Assembly: GCF_004137795.1 (NCBI RefSeq)
Contig: NZ_NWTM01000001.1
Span: forward strand, 1-64,000
DNA length: 64,000 nucleotides
Direction: 5' to 3'
Source of the DNA: Pectobacterium zantedeschiae
Lineage (GTDB): Bacteria; Pseudomonadota; Gammaproteobacteria; Enterobacterales; Enterobacteriaceae
Translations under genes and position numbers: made by a program
Shown: positions 29,661-38,300 of the stretch, one piece after another
Position numbering within the stretch: position 1 is the stretch's first letter
Layout of the letters: every line of letters starts with the position of its first letter
Notes under the pieces: model-generated
The model's input: only the letters and a program-made list of their open reading frames with translations
Database searches by the model: none
Told to the model about the DNA's origin: nothing

Positions 29661-30821
29661 ATGGTGTTGCAATCGACGCGCTGGCTGGCGCTGAGCTATT
29701 TCACATACTTTTTTTGTTATGGCGTTTTCCTGCCGTTTTGGGGCGGATGGCTGAAAGGTGAAGGGCTCTCGGCAGAGTCGATTGGTATGCTGTTGGGTGC
29801 CGGACTGGTGGCGCGTTTCGTCGGCAGCCTGGTTATTACGCCCAGTGTGAAAGATCCCTCCAAATTGATTACGGTATTACGTGGGTTGGCATTGTTGTCA
29901 CTGGCGCTGGCCGTCGGCTTTTGGCTGGGCAATGCCTGGCTGTGGCTGATGATTGTCATGGTCGGGTTTAACCTGTTTTTTGCGCCGCTGGTGCCGCTGA
30001 CCGATGCGTTGGCTGCGACCTGGCAGCGGCAGGTGGTGATGGACTATGGCAAGGTACGCGTATGGGGATCGATCGCGTTTGTTATCGCTTCGGCGGCGAC
30101 AGGCGAACTGGTTGCTATCTGGGGGCATTCCGCGATTCTGGCAATTCTCAGCGCGGGGCTGGCCGTCATGCTGTTAGGCATGCTGCTTCGACCTAGTGTG
30201 ATGCCACAGGCCGCAGCCTCAACAGCGCAGTCGGTTAGCGTCACGCCGTGGAAAACATTGCTGACTGAGCCCGCAGTATGGCGTTTCCTGCTTTGTGTAT
30301 CCCTGTTGCAGGGGGCTCACGCGGCTTATTATGGTTTTAGCGTGATTTATTGGCAGGATTCAGGCTATTCCGCCTCGATTATCGGCTATCTCTGGTCGCT
30401 GGGTGTCGTTGCGGAGATTGTTATTTTTACCTTCAGCCAACGTTTGTTTCGACGTTGGAGTGCCAGACAGCTTCTGCTGCTCTCTGCCGTATGCGGCGTG
30501 GTGCGCTGGAGCTTAATGGGCGCGACGGTGGCTCTGCCGTGGCTGATTGTGATACAGATATTGCACTGCGGTACGTTCACCGTCTGCCATCTGGCCGCTA
30601 TGCGCTTTATTGCGGCACGCAGCGGTGGTGACGTATTGCGATTGCAGGCGGTATATTCCGCGTTGGCGATGGGGGGGAGTATTGCTGTCATGACAATGGT
30701 GTCCGGTTTCCTGTTTGAGCATTTGCAGGGCGGCACGTTTTGGGTGATGGCGCTGTTGGCGGTTCCGGCACTGTTTATCCGGCCCTCTGTCAGCCACCAT
30801 ACTGTTGTCGAAAAAGCGTAA
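29661..30821 (+). CDS. hcaT: MFS transporter, HcaT-like (3-phenylpropionate type)
   Basis: A 386-residue, 12-helix major facilitator protein very similar to E. coli HcaT: MVLQSTRWLALSYFTYFF at the start, LLGAGLVARF, LVPLTDALAATWQ, DYGKVRVWGS and LQGAHAAYYGFS. HcaT is thought to import phenylpropionic acid by proton symport. The start is the ATG at 29661 with GGGAG upstream; an in-frame extension to 29601 is not conserved. No hca catabolic genes are in this window, so the substrate here is uncertain. Confidence 0.87.
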   Translation: MVLQSTRWLALSYFTYFFCYGVFLPFWGGWLKGEGLSAESIGMLLGAGLVARFVGSLVITPSVKDPSKLITVLRGLALLSLALAVGFWLGNAWLWLMIVMVGFNLFFAPLVPLTDALAATWQRQVVMDYGKVRVWGSIAFVIASAATGELVAIWGHSAILAILSAGLAVMLLGMLLRPSVMPQAAASTAQSVSVTPWKTLLTEPAVWRFLLCVSLLQGAHAAYYGFSVIYWQDSGYSASIIGYLWSLGVVAEIVIFTFSQRLFRRWSARQLLLLSAVCGVVRWSLMGATVALPWLIVIQILHCGTFTVCHLAAMRFIAARSGGDVLRLQAVYSALAMGGSIAVMTMVSGFLFEHLQGGTFWVMALLAVPALFIRPSVSHHTVVEKA

Positions 30822-30862
30822 GAAAATGGTGCCTACTGTCAATATAACGTATTGTGGTAAAA

Positions 30863-30885
30863 ACAATGTTACATTATAACGCTTT
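30863..30885 (+). promoter_or_regulatory. Zur-like palindrome at the start of the DUF1007 gene
   Basis: GTTACATTATAAC (30868-30880) differs from the Zur core GTTATANTATAAC at one position, and 17 of 23 bases fit the full site. It overlaps the ATG at 30866. A TTGTGG (30852) and TATAAC (30875) pair with 17-bp spacing also overlaps it, which would put transcription start inside the annotated gene; the true promoter or start needs checking. Confidence 0.5.
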
Positions 30886-31525
30886 TAAAGGGCGGTGCGG
30901 ACGGATAACGTTGCTAATGGCAGGTCTGGCATTTGGTCAGCCCGTTTTCGCTCACCCACACAGTTTTATTGATATGCAGACGACAGTCGAGAGTCAGAAC
31001 GACAAGATCACCGGTTTACGTATGCAGTGGACGATGGACCCTATCACGTCGGCCGATCTGCTGTATGACGCTGGAAAAGCGAAAACCGATTCTGAAATCT
31101 GGAAAAAACTGGCGGCGGAAGTCATGGCGAATGTCTGGGGGCAGCACTATTTTACCGATATTTATCGTGATAATCAGCCTGTGAAATATACGCTGCTGCC
31201 AACTGAGTATCACCTTTCCCGCAAAGGCAATCAGGCGGTACTGGAGTTTGTGCTGCCGCTGGCGCATCCACAGCCGCTGGCTGGAAAGCCGTTGCTCATT
31301 TCTACTTACGATCCTACCTACTTTGTCGATATGTCCTATCAGAACGACAAGGCCGTTAAGCTTTCACCCGCACTGACCTCGCGTTGTAAAACCACGCTCG
31401 TCACGCCGGAACCTAATGCTGAATTGCAATCTTATGCGCTGTCGCTGGATAAGAATGATGCACCGGATGAAGACATGGATCTGGGGAAACAATTTGCACA
31501 GCGGGTGACGTTGCAATGTCAGTAA
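30866..31525 (+). CDS. Periplasmic DUF1007 protein, ZevA-like
   Basis: A roughly 219-residue exported protein: a basic N-terminal region and hydrophobic stretch ITLLMAGLAFGQPVFA are followed directly by HPHSFID, the histidine-containing signature of the DUF1007 family. Other features are LRMQWTMDPI and FVDMSYQND. In Haemophilus influenzae, ZevA (DUF1007) and ZevB (NicO-type) work together in zinc use; the same gene pair is seen here, with the next gene overlapping by 10 bp. I take the ATG at 30866; a GTG at 30854 is in frame. A Zur-like site at the 5' end fits a zinc role, but this remains inference. Confidence 0.8.
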   Translation: MLHYNAFKGRCGRITLLMAGLAFGQPVFAHPHSFIDMQTTVESQNDKITGLRMQWTMDPITSADLLYDAGKAKTDSEIWKKLAAEVMANVWGQHYFTDIYRDNQPVKYTLLPTEYHLSRKGNQAVLEFVLPLAHPQPLAGKPLLISTYDPTYFVDMSYQNDKAVKLSPALTSRCKTTLVTPEPNAELQSYALSLDKNDAPDEDMDLGKQFAQRVTLQCQ

Positions 31526-32604
31526 ACCTTGGATCGCTGCCGCGTCAACGTTCGTTGTTGAGCAGACTGCGCGATCTCTGGCCGCTGTGGCTATTTTTAG
31601 CTCTGCTAATCTCAGCACTGCATTACATCGTGGGTTACTGGCCGCAAATTGTGCTGCAAAGTGCGATTTGGCAGAAGTCGCTGCACCAGCAGATGTCACA
31701 CCTGTTGCAGATGGTTGAACAGCAGCCGCATCAGGCAGGGTTGAGTTTGATGGTGTTCAGCCTGGTCTATGGTGTGCTCCATGCTGTTGGGCCGGGGCAC
31801 GGTAAAGTCGTCATTATGACCTATTTGGCGACACATCCGTCGAAGTTGAAAAGCAGTCTGAAGTTAACACTTGCCGCCTCGCTGGTTCAAGGGGGGATGG
31901 CAGTGATGCTGGTGACCGTCGTACTCGGGATCTTGCAATTGTCTAGCCGAACGCTTCATAACAGCAGCTTCTGGATGGAAAAGGGAAGCTTCGTGTTGGT
32001 GGCGGGGCTGGGGCTGCTGCTTTGTTTTCGTGCATTGAAACAGCTGTATATCGTGCTGGTGCGTCAACCTAAGACCACGACTATTTTGCGCGTTGTTCCT
32101 TTGCGCGTCACTCCGCTAAATGCACCAACGACTGGACGTATGATACTTCGTCTGACTCCTGCGCCGTCTCATTTTCTTCATCAGCACGATGCCGACTGTG
32201 GCTGTGGGCACCGCCATCTCCCCAGCAATGAGGAACTTGAACGCGATAGCAGTTGGCGTACTCGCCTGATGATTGTACTGGCGATGGGGATGCGTCCGTG
32301 CTCAGGTGCTATCCTTGTGTTGCTTTTCTCTAAAGTGATCGGCGTTTACCTATGGGGCGTAGCTTCTGCGCTAGTGATGGCTGCAGGAACGGCGATTACG
32401 ATCTCTGCGCTGGCCGTGCTGGTTTTTTACTGCCGTCGCGTCGTTGAGCAGTTAGGTGCAAATCGCGCATCGCCCGTGTGGCAGCGTGTGACTTTTTCTC
32501 TTCTGGCGTTTGCTGGTGGGCTGATTCTGGTCGGCTCCGGCATCCTGCTGTACGTCAGCGCACAGCCTGCGATGATGGGCGGTATTCGGCCATTCTCCGG
32601 CTGA
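31516..32604 (+). CDS. NicO-family metal transporter, ZevB-like
   Basis: A 362-residue membrane protein with about seven hydrophobic segments. It carries the NicO motif HAVGPGHGK (about residues 90-98), a second signature GMRPCSGAILVLLFSKVIGVYLWG, and a histidine/cysteine-rich metal loop HQHDADCGCGHRH (around 225-237). Members export or import nickel, cobalt or zinc; pairing with a DUF1007 protein points to the ZevAB type associated with zinc. It overlaps the upstream gene by 10 bp, so translation is likely coupled. Metal specificity cannot be read from the sequence. Confidence 0.85.
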   Translation: MSVNLGSLPRQRSLLSRLRDLWPLWLFLALLISALHYIVGYWPQIVLQSAIWQKSLHQQMSHLLQMVEQQPHQAGLSLMVFSLVYGVLHAVGPGHGKVVIMTYLATHPSKLKSSLKLTLAASLVQGGMAVMLVTVVLGILQLSSRTLHNSSFWMEKGSFVLVAGLGLLLCFRALKQLYIVLVRQPKTTTILRVVPLRVTPLNAPTTGRMILRLTPAPSHFLHQHDADCGCGHRHLPSNEELERDSSWRTRLMIVLAMGMRPCSGAILVLLFSKVIGVYLWGVASALVMAAGTAITISALAVLVFYCRRVVEQLGANRASPVWQRVTFSLLAFAGGLILVGSGILLYVSAQPAMMGGIRPFSG

Positions 32605-32671
32605 TTTCACTTTTTATTAACCTCGCACTAAAAACCCATTGCCTCCGATAATCACGGCAAGATATCATTCC

Positions 32672-32690
32672 AATAATGATAACTATTATC
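32672..32690 (+). promoter_or_regulatory. Fur box before the orphan binding protein
   Basis: AATAATGATAACTATTATC matches the 19-bp Fur consensus GATAATGATAATCATTATC at 16 positions, 32 bp upstream of the start codon at 32723. Confidence 0.88.
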
Positions 32691-32722
32691 ATCTATAACC
32701 ATCATCGCAGAAGGGAATAATA

Positions 32723-33850
32723 ATGAAAAAATGGCTGTTCTCAGTCGTTGTTCTATTGGGGATGAGTGCGAGCGTTGCTGCCAGCGCTAACCCGATTGTT
32801 ATTGAAGATGTTAGTGGCAGGAAGGTAGAAATTAAATCCGAAGTGAAGCGGATTATTTTAGGGGAAGGTCGACAGATTTATCTGCTGGCTGCCTTTGATA
32901 CCGAAGCACCGTTCCAGCGTGTGGTGGGCTGGCGTGACGATCTGCCGAAAGCAGATTATGACGGTTATCTTGCCTATGAAAAGAAATACCCGGAAATCAA
33001 AAAGCTGCCGACCTTTGGTGGCGCGAAAGACGGCACCTTCAACGTTGAGCAGGCATTAACGCTGAAACCGGATTTGGTACTGATGAATCTGGAATCAAAG
33101 GCCGCGACGGATGAAGGTAAGTTGATTGAAAAACTCAGTTCTCTGGGTATTCCTGTGGTGTTTATCGATTTCCGCGAGAAACCGTTTGAGAATGCAGAGA
33201 AAAGCATTCACATCATGGGTCAACTGGTCGGCAAACCACAGCGTGCTGAAGAACTGATTAAGTTCCGCCGTGAGCAGATTGAAATCGTCACTGAGCGGTT
33301 GAAAAACTATCAGGGGCCGCGTCCGAAAGTGATGATCGACCGTGCGGGGGGGTATGACGAAGAATGCTGCATGTCATTCGGTGATGAGAACTTTGGCCGC
33401 ATGGTTGAGGCTGCGGGTGGTGACAACATTGCCAAGAACATCATCCCTGGTACGTTTGGTACGCTGAACCCTGAGCAGATTATCAGCGCGCGTCCAGATG
33501 TCGTAGTGGTGACTGGCGCTAACTGGAAGAATTACAACACGGCCAACGGCTGGGTTGGCGTCGGGCCGGGAGCTGACCAGAAAGAAGCGCTGCAACGCCT
33601 GCAAAAACTGATGGAGCGCTCGGCATTTAAAACGCTGCCGGTCGCGACCGATGGCAATGCTCATGCGATCTGGCATCAGTTTTATGACAGTCCGTATCAG
33701 TTTGTGGCGATTCAGGTATTAGCGAAATGGATACATCCGGAACTGTTCAAGGATCTCGATCCTGACGCGACGTTCCGTACTTTCCATGAAAAGTTCCTGC
33801 CGCTGCCGTATCAGCCAGGCTATTGGGTCACTCTGCCAGCGAAGAAATAA
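32723..33850 (+). CDS. Fur-regulated periplasmic iron/siderophore-binding protein (orphan)
   Basis: A 375-residue class III substrate-binding protein with a signal peptide (MKKWLFSVVVLLGMSASVAAS). It aligns along its whole length with the binding protein at 38301-39419: shared IIL.(E/D)GR, PFQR.V.W, a Cys-Cys pair (Cys215-Cys216 in EECCMSFG), EA.G..NI, and late YH.FY..PY. No permease or ATPase adjoins it, and a terminator follows, so it is an orphan gene. It probably delivers ferric siderophore or a related complex to the transporter at 36415-38294 or to another one. The iron link comes from the Fur box and family; the ligand is unknown. Confidence 0.85.
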   Translation: MKKWLFSVVVLLGMSASVAASANPIVIEDVSGRKVEIKSEVKRIILGEGRQIYLLAAFDTEAPFQRVVGWRDDLPKADYDGYLAYEKKYPEIKKLPTFGGAKDGTFNVEQALTLKPDLVLMNLESKAATDEGKLIEKLSSLGIPVVFIDFREKPFENAEKSIHIMGQLVGKPQRAEELIKFRREQIEIVTERLKNYQGPRPKVMIDRAGGYDEECCMSFGDENFGRMVEAAGGDNIAKNIIPGTFGTLNPEQIISARPDVVVVTGANWKNYNTANGWVGVGPGADQKEALQRLQKLMERSAFKTLPVATDGNAHAIWHQFYDSPYQFVAIQVLAKWIHPELFKDLDPDATFRTFHEKFLPLPYQPGYWVTLPAKK

Positions 33851-33880
33851 CGCTACCAGACGGTCAATCATCAGATAATA

Positions 33881-33918
33881 AAAAAGCACTGAACCTCATT
33901 GGTCAGTGCTTTTTTTTT
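33881..33918 (+). terminator. Terminator of the orphan binding protein gene
   Basis: AAAAGCACTGA - 10-base loop - TCAGTGCTTTT extending into nine T residues is a strong intrinsic terminator, 30 bp after the stop. Confidence 0.92.
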
Positions 33919-34283
33919 GTGCATTTCCCACCGTTTCTACCACCCAGTGACAGCAGCGCTGGCGATGTTTATGTCACCGCATTCTTTGTGCTGCGCAGAA
34001 TAAAGCAAACGTTTTCCTATCAATTTACTTCATCACAGGATCGTCGGATGTTTTTGACGATCGATAATCTTATTTTGATAGTTGATGATTATTGATTTGG
34101 TATTATTAAGTGGTTTTGTCGATCAATGCTATCAAGCTGCTCGCTTCTGTGTCGATAATTGAGCGTGATAAAGGTATGGCGGATTTTTAGTCAAAATGCC
34201 AAATGTGGAGGCAAAAATTGTTTATTCGACATACCAGAATCAGGAAAAAAGATACGGTATAAAAACTCAAAAATGGAGCGGTT
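33919..34283. other. AT-rich intergenic stretch before the chemoreceptor
   Basis: About 365 bp with no coding region. It should hold the promoter of the chemoreceptor gene; I looked for a sigma-28 site (TAAA-N15-GCCGATAA) and found none that is convincing. Confidence 0.6.
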
Positions 34284-35951
34284 ATGAATATCACGCAACG
34301 CCTGCTGTTGACGTTTTCGTTAATGTCTCTAGCACTTATCTCATTGGTTATAGTCACTTTGTCGTTATTATCAGGGTTCCAATCTCGCTTTGAATATGTA
34401 CAGGATAATGCGATCCCAAGTATTAAAGATTTGAATAATCTGGTGGATAAAAGTAATTCGCTGGTGCTTTTTTTGTATCGTCACCAAACCACAGATGACG
34501 ATCGTAAATTACCTGCGATCGAGCAAGACATTACTAGAACCATTGAAGAGATGAAGGCGCTCAATGAGTATTACCTGAAAAATAATGCTTCCAGCGAAGA
34601 GGATCGCCAACTGACTTATACGGCGATTGAGTTAGTCAAAAAATTACAGGCGTCTTTGCCCGTTTTTTTGAACGCATCAAGAGCAAACCAGAATGACATC
34701 GCCCTCGGCCTGCTTCAGGGAACGGGAGGCCCAGGTGAAGCGGTACGCAATTTAATCTCTAACTACCGCAAGCAATTCGATCTTAACGTCAAGCTGGGTG
34801 ATGACCTACGTCAGGTGAATACACGAATTTATGAAAAAACGTGGTTTGGTTTGTTGTCTGGCGCGTTACTGACGGTGTTGTTGATTGGTTTTTTTGCTGT
34901 CAGAACTATTCTGGGCATTAGAAAGAGCCTGAACAATATGAGTCAAACGATGGAAAGCGTCAGCACGCATCTCGATTTGACTATTCAAGCTGACGATCGG
35001 AGCAAAGATGAAGTTGGCAATACCGCCCGCGCCTTTAATAGCTTAATGAACCGTGTTTCTTCAGCGTTGGCGTCAGTAAGCGCTTCATCGCAGTCGGTTA
35101 GCAGCGCGGCAACCCAGATTGCGGCGGGTAATGAGGATTTGTCATCCCGAACTGAGGAGCAGGCGGCCTCACTGGAGCAAACCGCAGCTAGTATGACGGA
35201 AATTAGTGAAACGGTGCGCCAGAACGCAGAAAACACCCAACAGGCCAGCCTGCTGGCGGGGAATGCCAGCAGAATTTCCATCAATAGCGCCGATTCAGTT
35301 AGCACGATGCTGAATACGATGGAACATATTCGCAATAGCTCAGGCAAGATCACTGACATCATTGCGCTCATCGAAGGGATTGCGTTTCAAACCAATATCC
35401 TCGCCCTCAATGCAGCAGTGGAAGCGGCACGTGCCGGTGAGCAGGGGCGTGGTTTTGCGGTGGTGGCGGGTGAAGTTCGCACGTTGGCACAGCGTTCATC
35501 CACGGCTGCGCGTGAAATCAAGGATTTAATTGATGCCTCAAACTCGCTGGTGTCGTCGGGTGTTGAACAAGCCAGCGACGTAGGGAAAAACATGTCAGCG
35601 ATGAAAGATGCGATCCAGCAGGTGACGGATTTAGTTAATGAAATCGCTGCGGCGACGGAAGAACAAAGTCAGGGGATCAGTCAGGTCCATCAGGCTGTTA
35701 ACCAGATGGATGATGTGACTCAGCAAAACGCCTCATTGGTCGAAGAGGCATCTGCGGCCTCGCAGTCGTTGCAGGAACAGGCGAGCACATTGAGCCAACT
35801 GGTGGGGCAGTTTATTGTGGGACAAATCGCTTCATCGGCGCAGACCCCCGCTTTTGCTTCTGTGCCGCCAGGCATATCTGCACCTCGTCTCGCCTTCGCG
35901 AAGAAAAAAAGCGCGCTTGCTCAGGATGAAGCGGACTGGCAGCGTTTTTGA
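34284..35951 (+). CDS. Methyl-accepting chemotaxis protein
   Basis: A 555-residue chemoreceptor. TM1 is at about 8-30, a four-helix-bundle ligand domain at 31-185, TM2 at 187-208, then HAMP and the cytoplasmic signalling coiled coil with the hairpin tip [36 protein letters not shown]. The C terminus ends DWQRF, resembling the pentapeptide (NWETF type) that tethers the methylation enzymes CheR and CheB, after a flexible tail. The ligand cannot be predicted; nearby genes are iron transporters. It stands alone, away from the flagellar/che operons. Confidence 0.93.
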   Translation: MNITQRLLLTFSLMSLALISLVIVTLSLLSGFQSRFEYVQDNAIPSIKDLNNLVDKSNSLVLFLYRHQTTDDDRKLPAIEQDITRTIEEMKALNEYYLKNNASSEEDRQLTYTAIELVKKLQASLPVFLNASRANQNDIALGLLQGTGGPGEAVRNLISNYRKQFDLNVKLGDDLRQVNTRIYEKTWFGLLSGALLTVLLIGFFAVRTILGIRKSLNNMSQTMESVSTHLDLTIQADDRSKDEVGNTARAFNSLMNRVSSALASVSASSQSVSSAATQIAAGNEDLSSRTEEQAASLEQTAASMTEISETVRQNAENTQQASLLAGNASRISINSADSVSTMLNTMEHIRNSSGKITDIIALIEGIAFQTNILALNAAVEAARAGEQGRGFAVVAGEVRTLAQRSSTAAREIKDLIDASNSLVSSGVEQASDVGKNMSAMKDAIQQVTDLVNEIAAATEEQSQGISQVHQAVNQMDDVTQQNASLVEEASAASQSLQEQASTLSQLVGQFIVGQIASSAQTPAFASVPPGISAPRLAFAKKKSALAQDEADWQRF

Positions 35952-36035
35952 TCTACAGAGCCACGCACCTAACGGTGCGTGGCCAAAGGAGCCGATGACG
36001 GATGGAGAAAAGAGAAGAGCAAGGGAAATAACGGT

Positions 36036-36359
36036 ATGGAATTGACCGAACACAGTGCGGAAAACCTGGGAGATTATGCGTCGTTACTGACTGAGTTCGA
36101 GCATATGACGACGTTATTGACGCAGTTAATTAACAGCGATTACCGCACGCTTGATCTGTATCTCAATAATTGCAGCCATCTGATCTCGCGATTTACTGCT
36201 ATTTATAAATTGATCGGCAAACCTGAGTTTGAGGATTATTTAAAGCATCATGACGCGGCGCTGTACTACAACGTAAACAGTGTTGGGCTGGCATTGCGTT
36301 TGTTTGAGAACATGCTGACGAACATGCGCGATATGTTGGGAACTGAGCGTTTACACTAG
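36036..36359 (+). CDS. Small helical protein of unknown function after the chemoreceptor
   Basis: A 107-residue, predicted all-helical, soluble protein starting MELTEHSAENLGDY with AAGGGA about 10 bases upstream of the ATG; an upstream in-frame extension to 35979 lacks a good ribosome site. It contains LLTEFEHMTTLLTQLINSD and LALRLFENMLTNMRDML, amphipathic helices without signal peptide or metal motif. It lies 84 bp after the chemoreceptor gene and is likely cotranscribed with it. I do not recognise the family; a chemotaxis accessory role is only suggested by position. Confidence 0.65.
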   Translation: MELTEHSAENLGDYASLLTEFEHMTTLLTQLINSDYRTLDLYLNNCSHLISRFTAIYKLIGKPEFEDYLKHHDAALYYNVNSVGLALRLFENMLTNMRDMLGTERLH

Positions 36360-36368
36360 CGGTATTAT

Positions 36369-36395
36369 GCCTCCGGGGCACTCGCTACCGGAGGC
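36369..36395. terminator. Hairpin between convergent transcription units
   Basis: GCCTCCGG/CCGGAGGC (8 bp, 11-base loop) lies between the small gene ending at 36359 and the ABC operon ending at 36415. T-tracts are weak on both sides; probably bidirectional. Confidence 0.6.
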
Positions 36396-36414
36396 TATTT
36401 GAGCGGTCAATTGT

Positions 36415-37215
36415 CTAGATGGTGGGCTCGCTGACTAATCCGTCGATAATCACCTGCGGCACGCCCTGTGAGCAGCGCTCGATGCGTCCACGTACGCCAT
36501 AGACCGCAGACAGGCTTTCTGGACTAATGACTTCGGCTGGCGCGCCATCGGCAATCAAATTACCGTTTTGCAGCATCAGTACGTGGTCGCCGTGACGCAA
36601 AGCGATATTGATGTCATGCACCACCACAACGGTAACGATGTTGCGCTTACGTGTTTCCTTTCGTACCAAATCCATCACGTGAAATTGATAGTTCAGATCC
36701 AGTGCGCTGAGCGGTTCGTCCAGCAAAAGCAACGAGGGTTGACGAATGAGCGATTGTGCCAGCCCAACCAGCTGTTTCTGTCCGCCTGAGAGCTGATCAA
36801 GATAGCTCAGCGCCAAATGCTCAATACCCAACTGACGTAGCAGGGTCATCACTTCGTCTTGTTTTTCTGCATTGTGCATGCCGCCAGAGGCGCGCTGCGC
36901 GACGATAATGGATTCCAGCACGTGCAGGTGAACGCCTGCGGGCAATGACTGTGGCAGATAAACGACTTTCTCCGCCCGCTGAGCGAACGGCAGTGTCATT
37001 AGATTGGTATCATCCAGATACAGTTCGCCTTCGGAAGCGTTCAGGCCAGCCATGGCCCGCAACAGGGTTGATTTACCACTGCCGTTGGGGCCAAGCAGTA
37101 CAGTGATCTTTCCGCGCGGCAATTGAGGTACGGACAGATCGCGGATCACCTGACGCTTGGGGTAACCTGCGCGAAAGTGGGAAAGTCTTAATCCAGAGGA
37201 GGTTTGCTGGCTCAT
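36415..37215 (-). CDS. Iron-siderophore ABC transporter, ATP-binding protein
   Basis: A 266-residue FepC/FecE-type ATPase: Walker A GPNGSGKST, Q-loop PQSLPAG, signature LSGGQKQLVGLAQ, Walker B LLLLDEPLSALD and the switch His in VVVHDINIA. It energises import of a ferric chelate through the FecCD permease encoded just upstream; the start codon overlaps the permease stop by 4 bases. It is the last gene of a three-gene Fur-boxed operon. Confidence 0.93.
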   Translation of the reverse strand: MSQQTSSGLRLSHFRAGYPKRQVIRDLSVPQLPRGKITVLLGPNGSGKSTLLRAMAGLNASEGELYLDDTNLMTLPFAQRAEKVVYLPQSLPAGVHLHVLESIIVAQRASGGMHNAEKQDEVMTLLRQLGIEHLALSYLDQLSGGQKQLVGLAQSLIRQPSLLLLDEPLSALDLNYQFHVMDLVRKETRKRNIVTVVVVHDINIALRHGDHVLMLQNGNLIADGAPAEVISPESLSAVYGVRGRIERCSQGVPQVIIDGLVSEPTI

Positions 37216-38294
37216 GCGTTCCCTCTGTGGCGCAGAATGATGCTCAGGAAGAAGGGTACGCCAACCAGTGAGGTGACGATACCGACCGGGATAATGACGC
37301 CGGGAATCAGGTTTTTCGATGCAACGGACGCCATCGACAACACCAGCGCGCCGGTTAACGCACTCGCAGGCAGATAGAAACGGTGATCTTCACCGAAAAC
37401 CATACGCGCGATGTGTGGCGCAACCAGGCCGATAAAGCCGATGGGGCCAACAAACGCGACCGAAATAGCGGATAAAATGCTGATGCGCAGCAGCGTCGCC
37501 AGACGCAGACGGCGTACGTTAATGCCAAAACTGACGGCACGGTCTTCACCCAATCGCAATGCTGTGAGCTTCCATGAGCTCATCAGTGAGATTGGCATAA
37601 CGATGACGAGCACCAGCAGCAGGATGCCCAGTTTTTCCCACGAAGCGCGTGCCAGGCTGCCCATCGTCCAGAACACCAGACCTTGCAGCGTGTCTTCATT
37701 GGCGATGAACTGAAGCATGGAAACCAGCGCATTGAAGGTAAACACCAGGGCAATACCGAACAGCACGACGCCAGAGGTGGCGACCTGCGTCCAGCGCGTA
37801 ATGCCATCAAGCAGCAGTGCTGCCAACAGAGCAAAGATAAAAGCGTTAGCAGAGATAAACCACTGAGCCGGAATTCCGGGGATGCCGATACCAAGGACGA
37901 TAGCCAATGCAGCACCGAATGCGGCGGCGGAGGAAACGCCAAGCGTAAACGGGCTAGCCAGCGGGTTGTTCAGGATTGTCTGCATTTCTGCACCAGCCAG
38001 GCCGAGCGCTAGCCCGACGACGATAGCCATTAGTGCATAAGGCAGACGAATATCCCAGACGATCACGCGTGTGCCTGCATCGGCGCTGGCCGGATCGGTC
38101 AGCGTCTGCCAAAGCACATCAAGCGTCAGCCCCGAAGGCCCCATCGTGAAATCCAGCAACAACGAGCCGATGATGATCAACAGCAGTATCGCCATCACAC
38201 CCACGCGGCGTCGAATGATGCCGCGATAGTTGTCCATAATGGTGTTGGCATCCGCGGCAGTATTGTGGATACCCGGTTCAGTGGTTGTACTCAT
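37212..38294 (-). CDS. Iron-siderophore ABC transporter, FecCD-type permease
   Basis: A 360-residue permease with about nine or ten membrane helices and the FecCD/BtuC signatures VVGLALGLAGAEMQTILNNPLASPFTLGVSSAAAFGA and GPIGFIGLVAPHIAR, the latter contacting the ATPase. Only one permease gene is present, so the channel would be a homodimer, as in the BtuC and FhuB-like single systems. It lies 6 bp after the binding-protein gene. Confidence 0.93.
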   Translation of the reverse strand: MSTTTEPGIHNTAADANTIMDNYRGIIRRRVGVMAILLLIIIGSLLLDFTMGPSGLTLDVLWQTLTDPASADAGTRVIVWDIRLPYALMAIVVGLALGLAGAEMQTILNNPLASPFTLGVSSAAAFGAALAIVLGIGIPGIPAQWFISANAFIFALLAALLLDGITRWTQVATSGVVLFGIALVFTFNALVSMLQFIANEDTLQGLVFWTMGSLARASWEKLGILLLVLVIVMPISLMSSWKLTALRLGEDRAVSFGINVRRLRLATLLRISILSAISVAFVGPIGFIGLVAPHIARMVFGEDHRFYLPASALTGALVLSMASVASKNLIPGVIIPVGIVTSLVGVPFFLSIILRHRGNA

Positions 38295-38300
38295 GAAAAA

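Noticed and set aside
33823-34095. Plus-strand frame of 90 codons after the orphan binding protein
   Set aside because: It overlaps the end of the gene and its terminator hairpin; no start signal.
33919-34283. Possible sigma-28 flagellar promoter before the chemoreceptor
   Set aside because: Several TAAA sequences occur, but none has a GCCGATAA-like element at the right distance.
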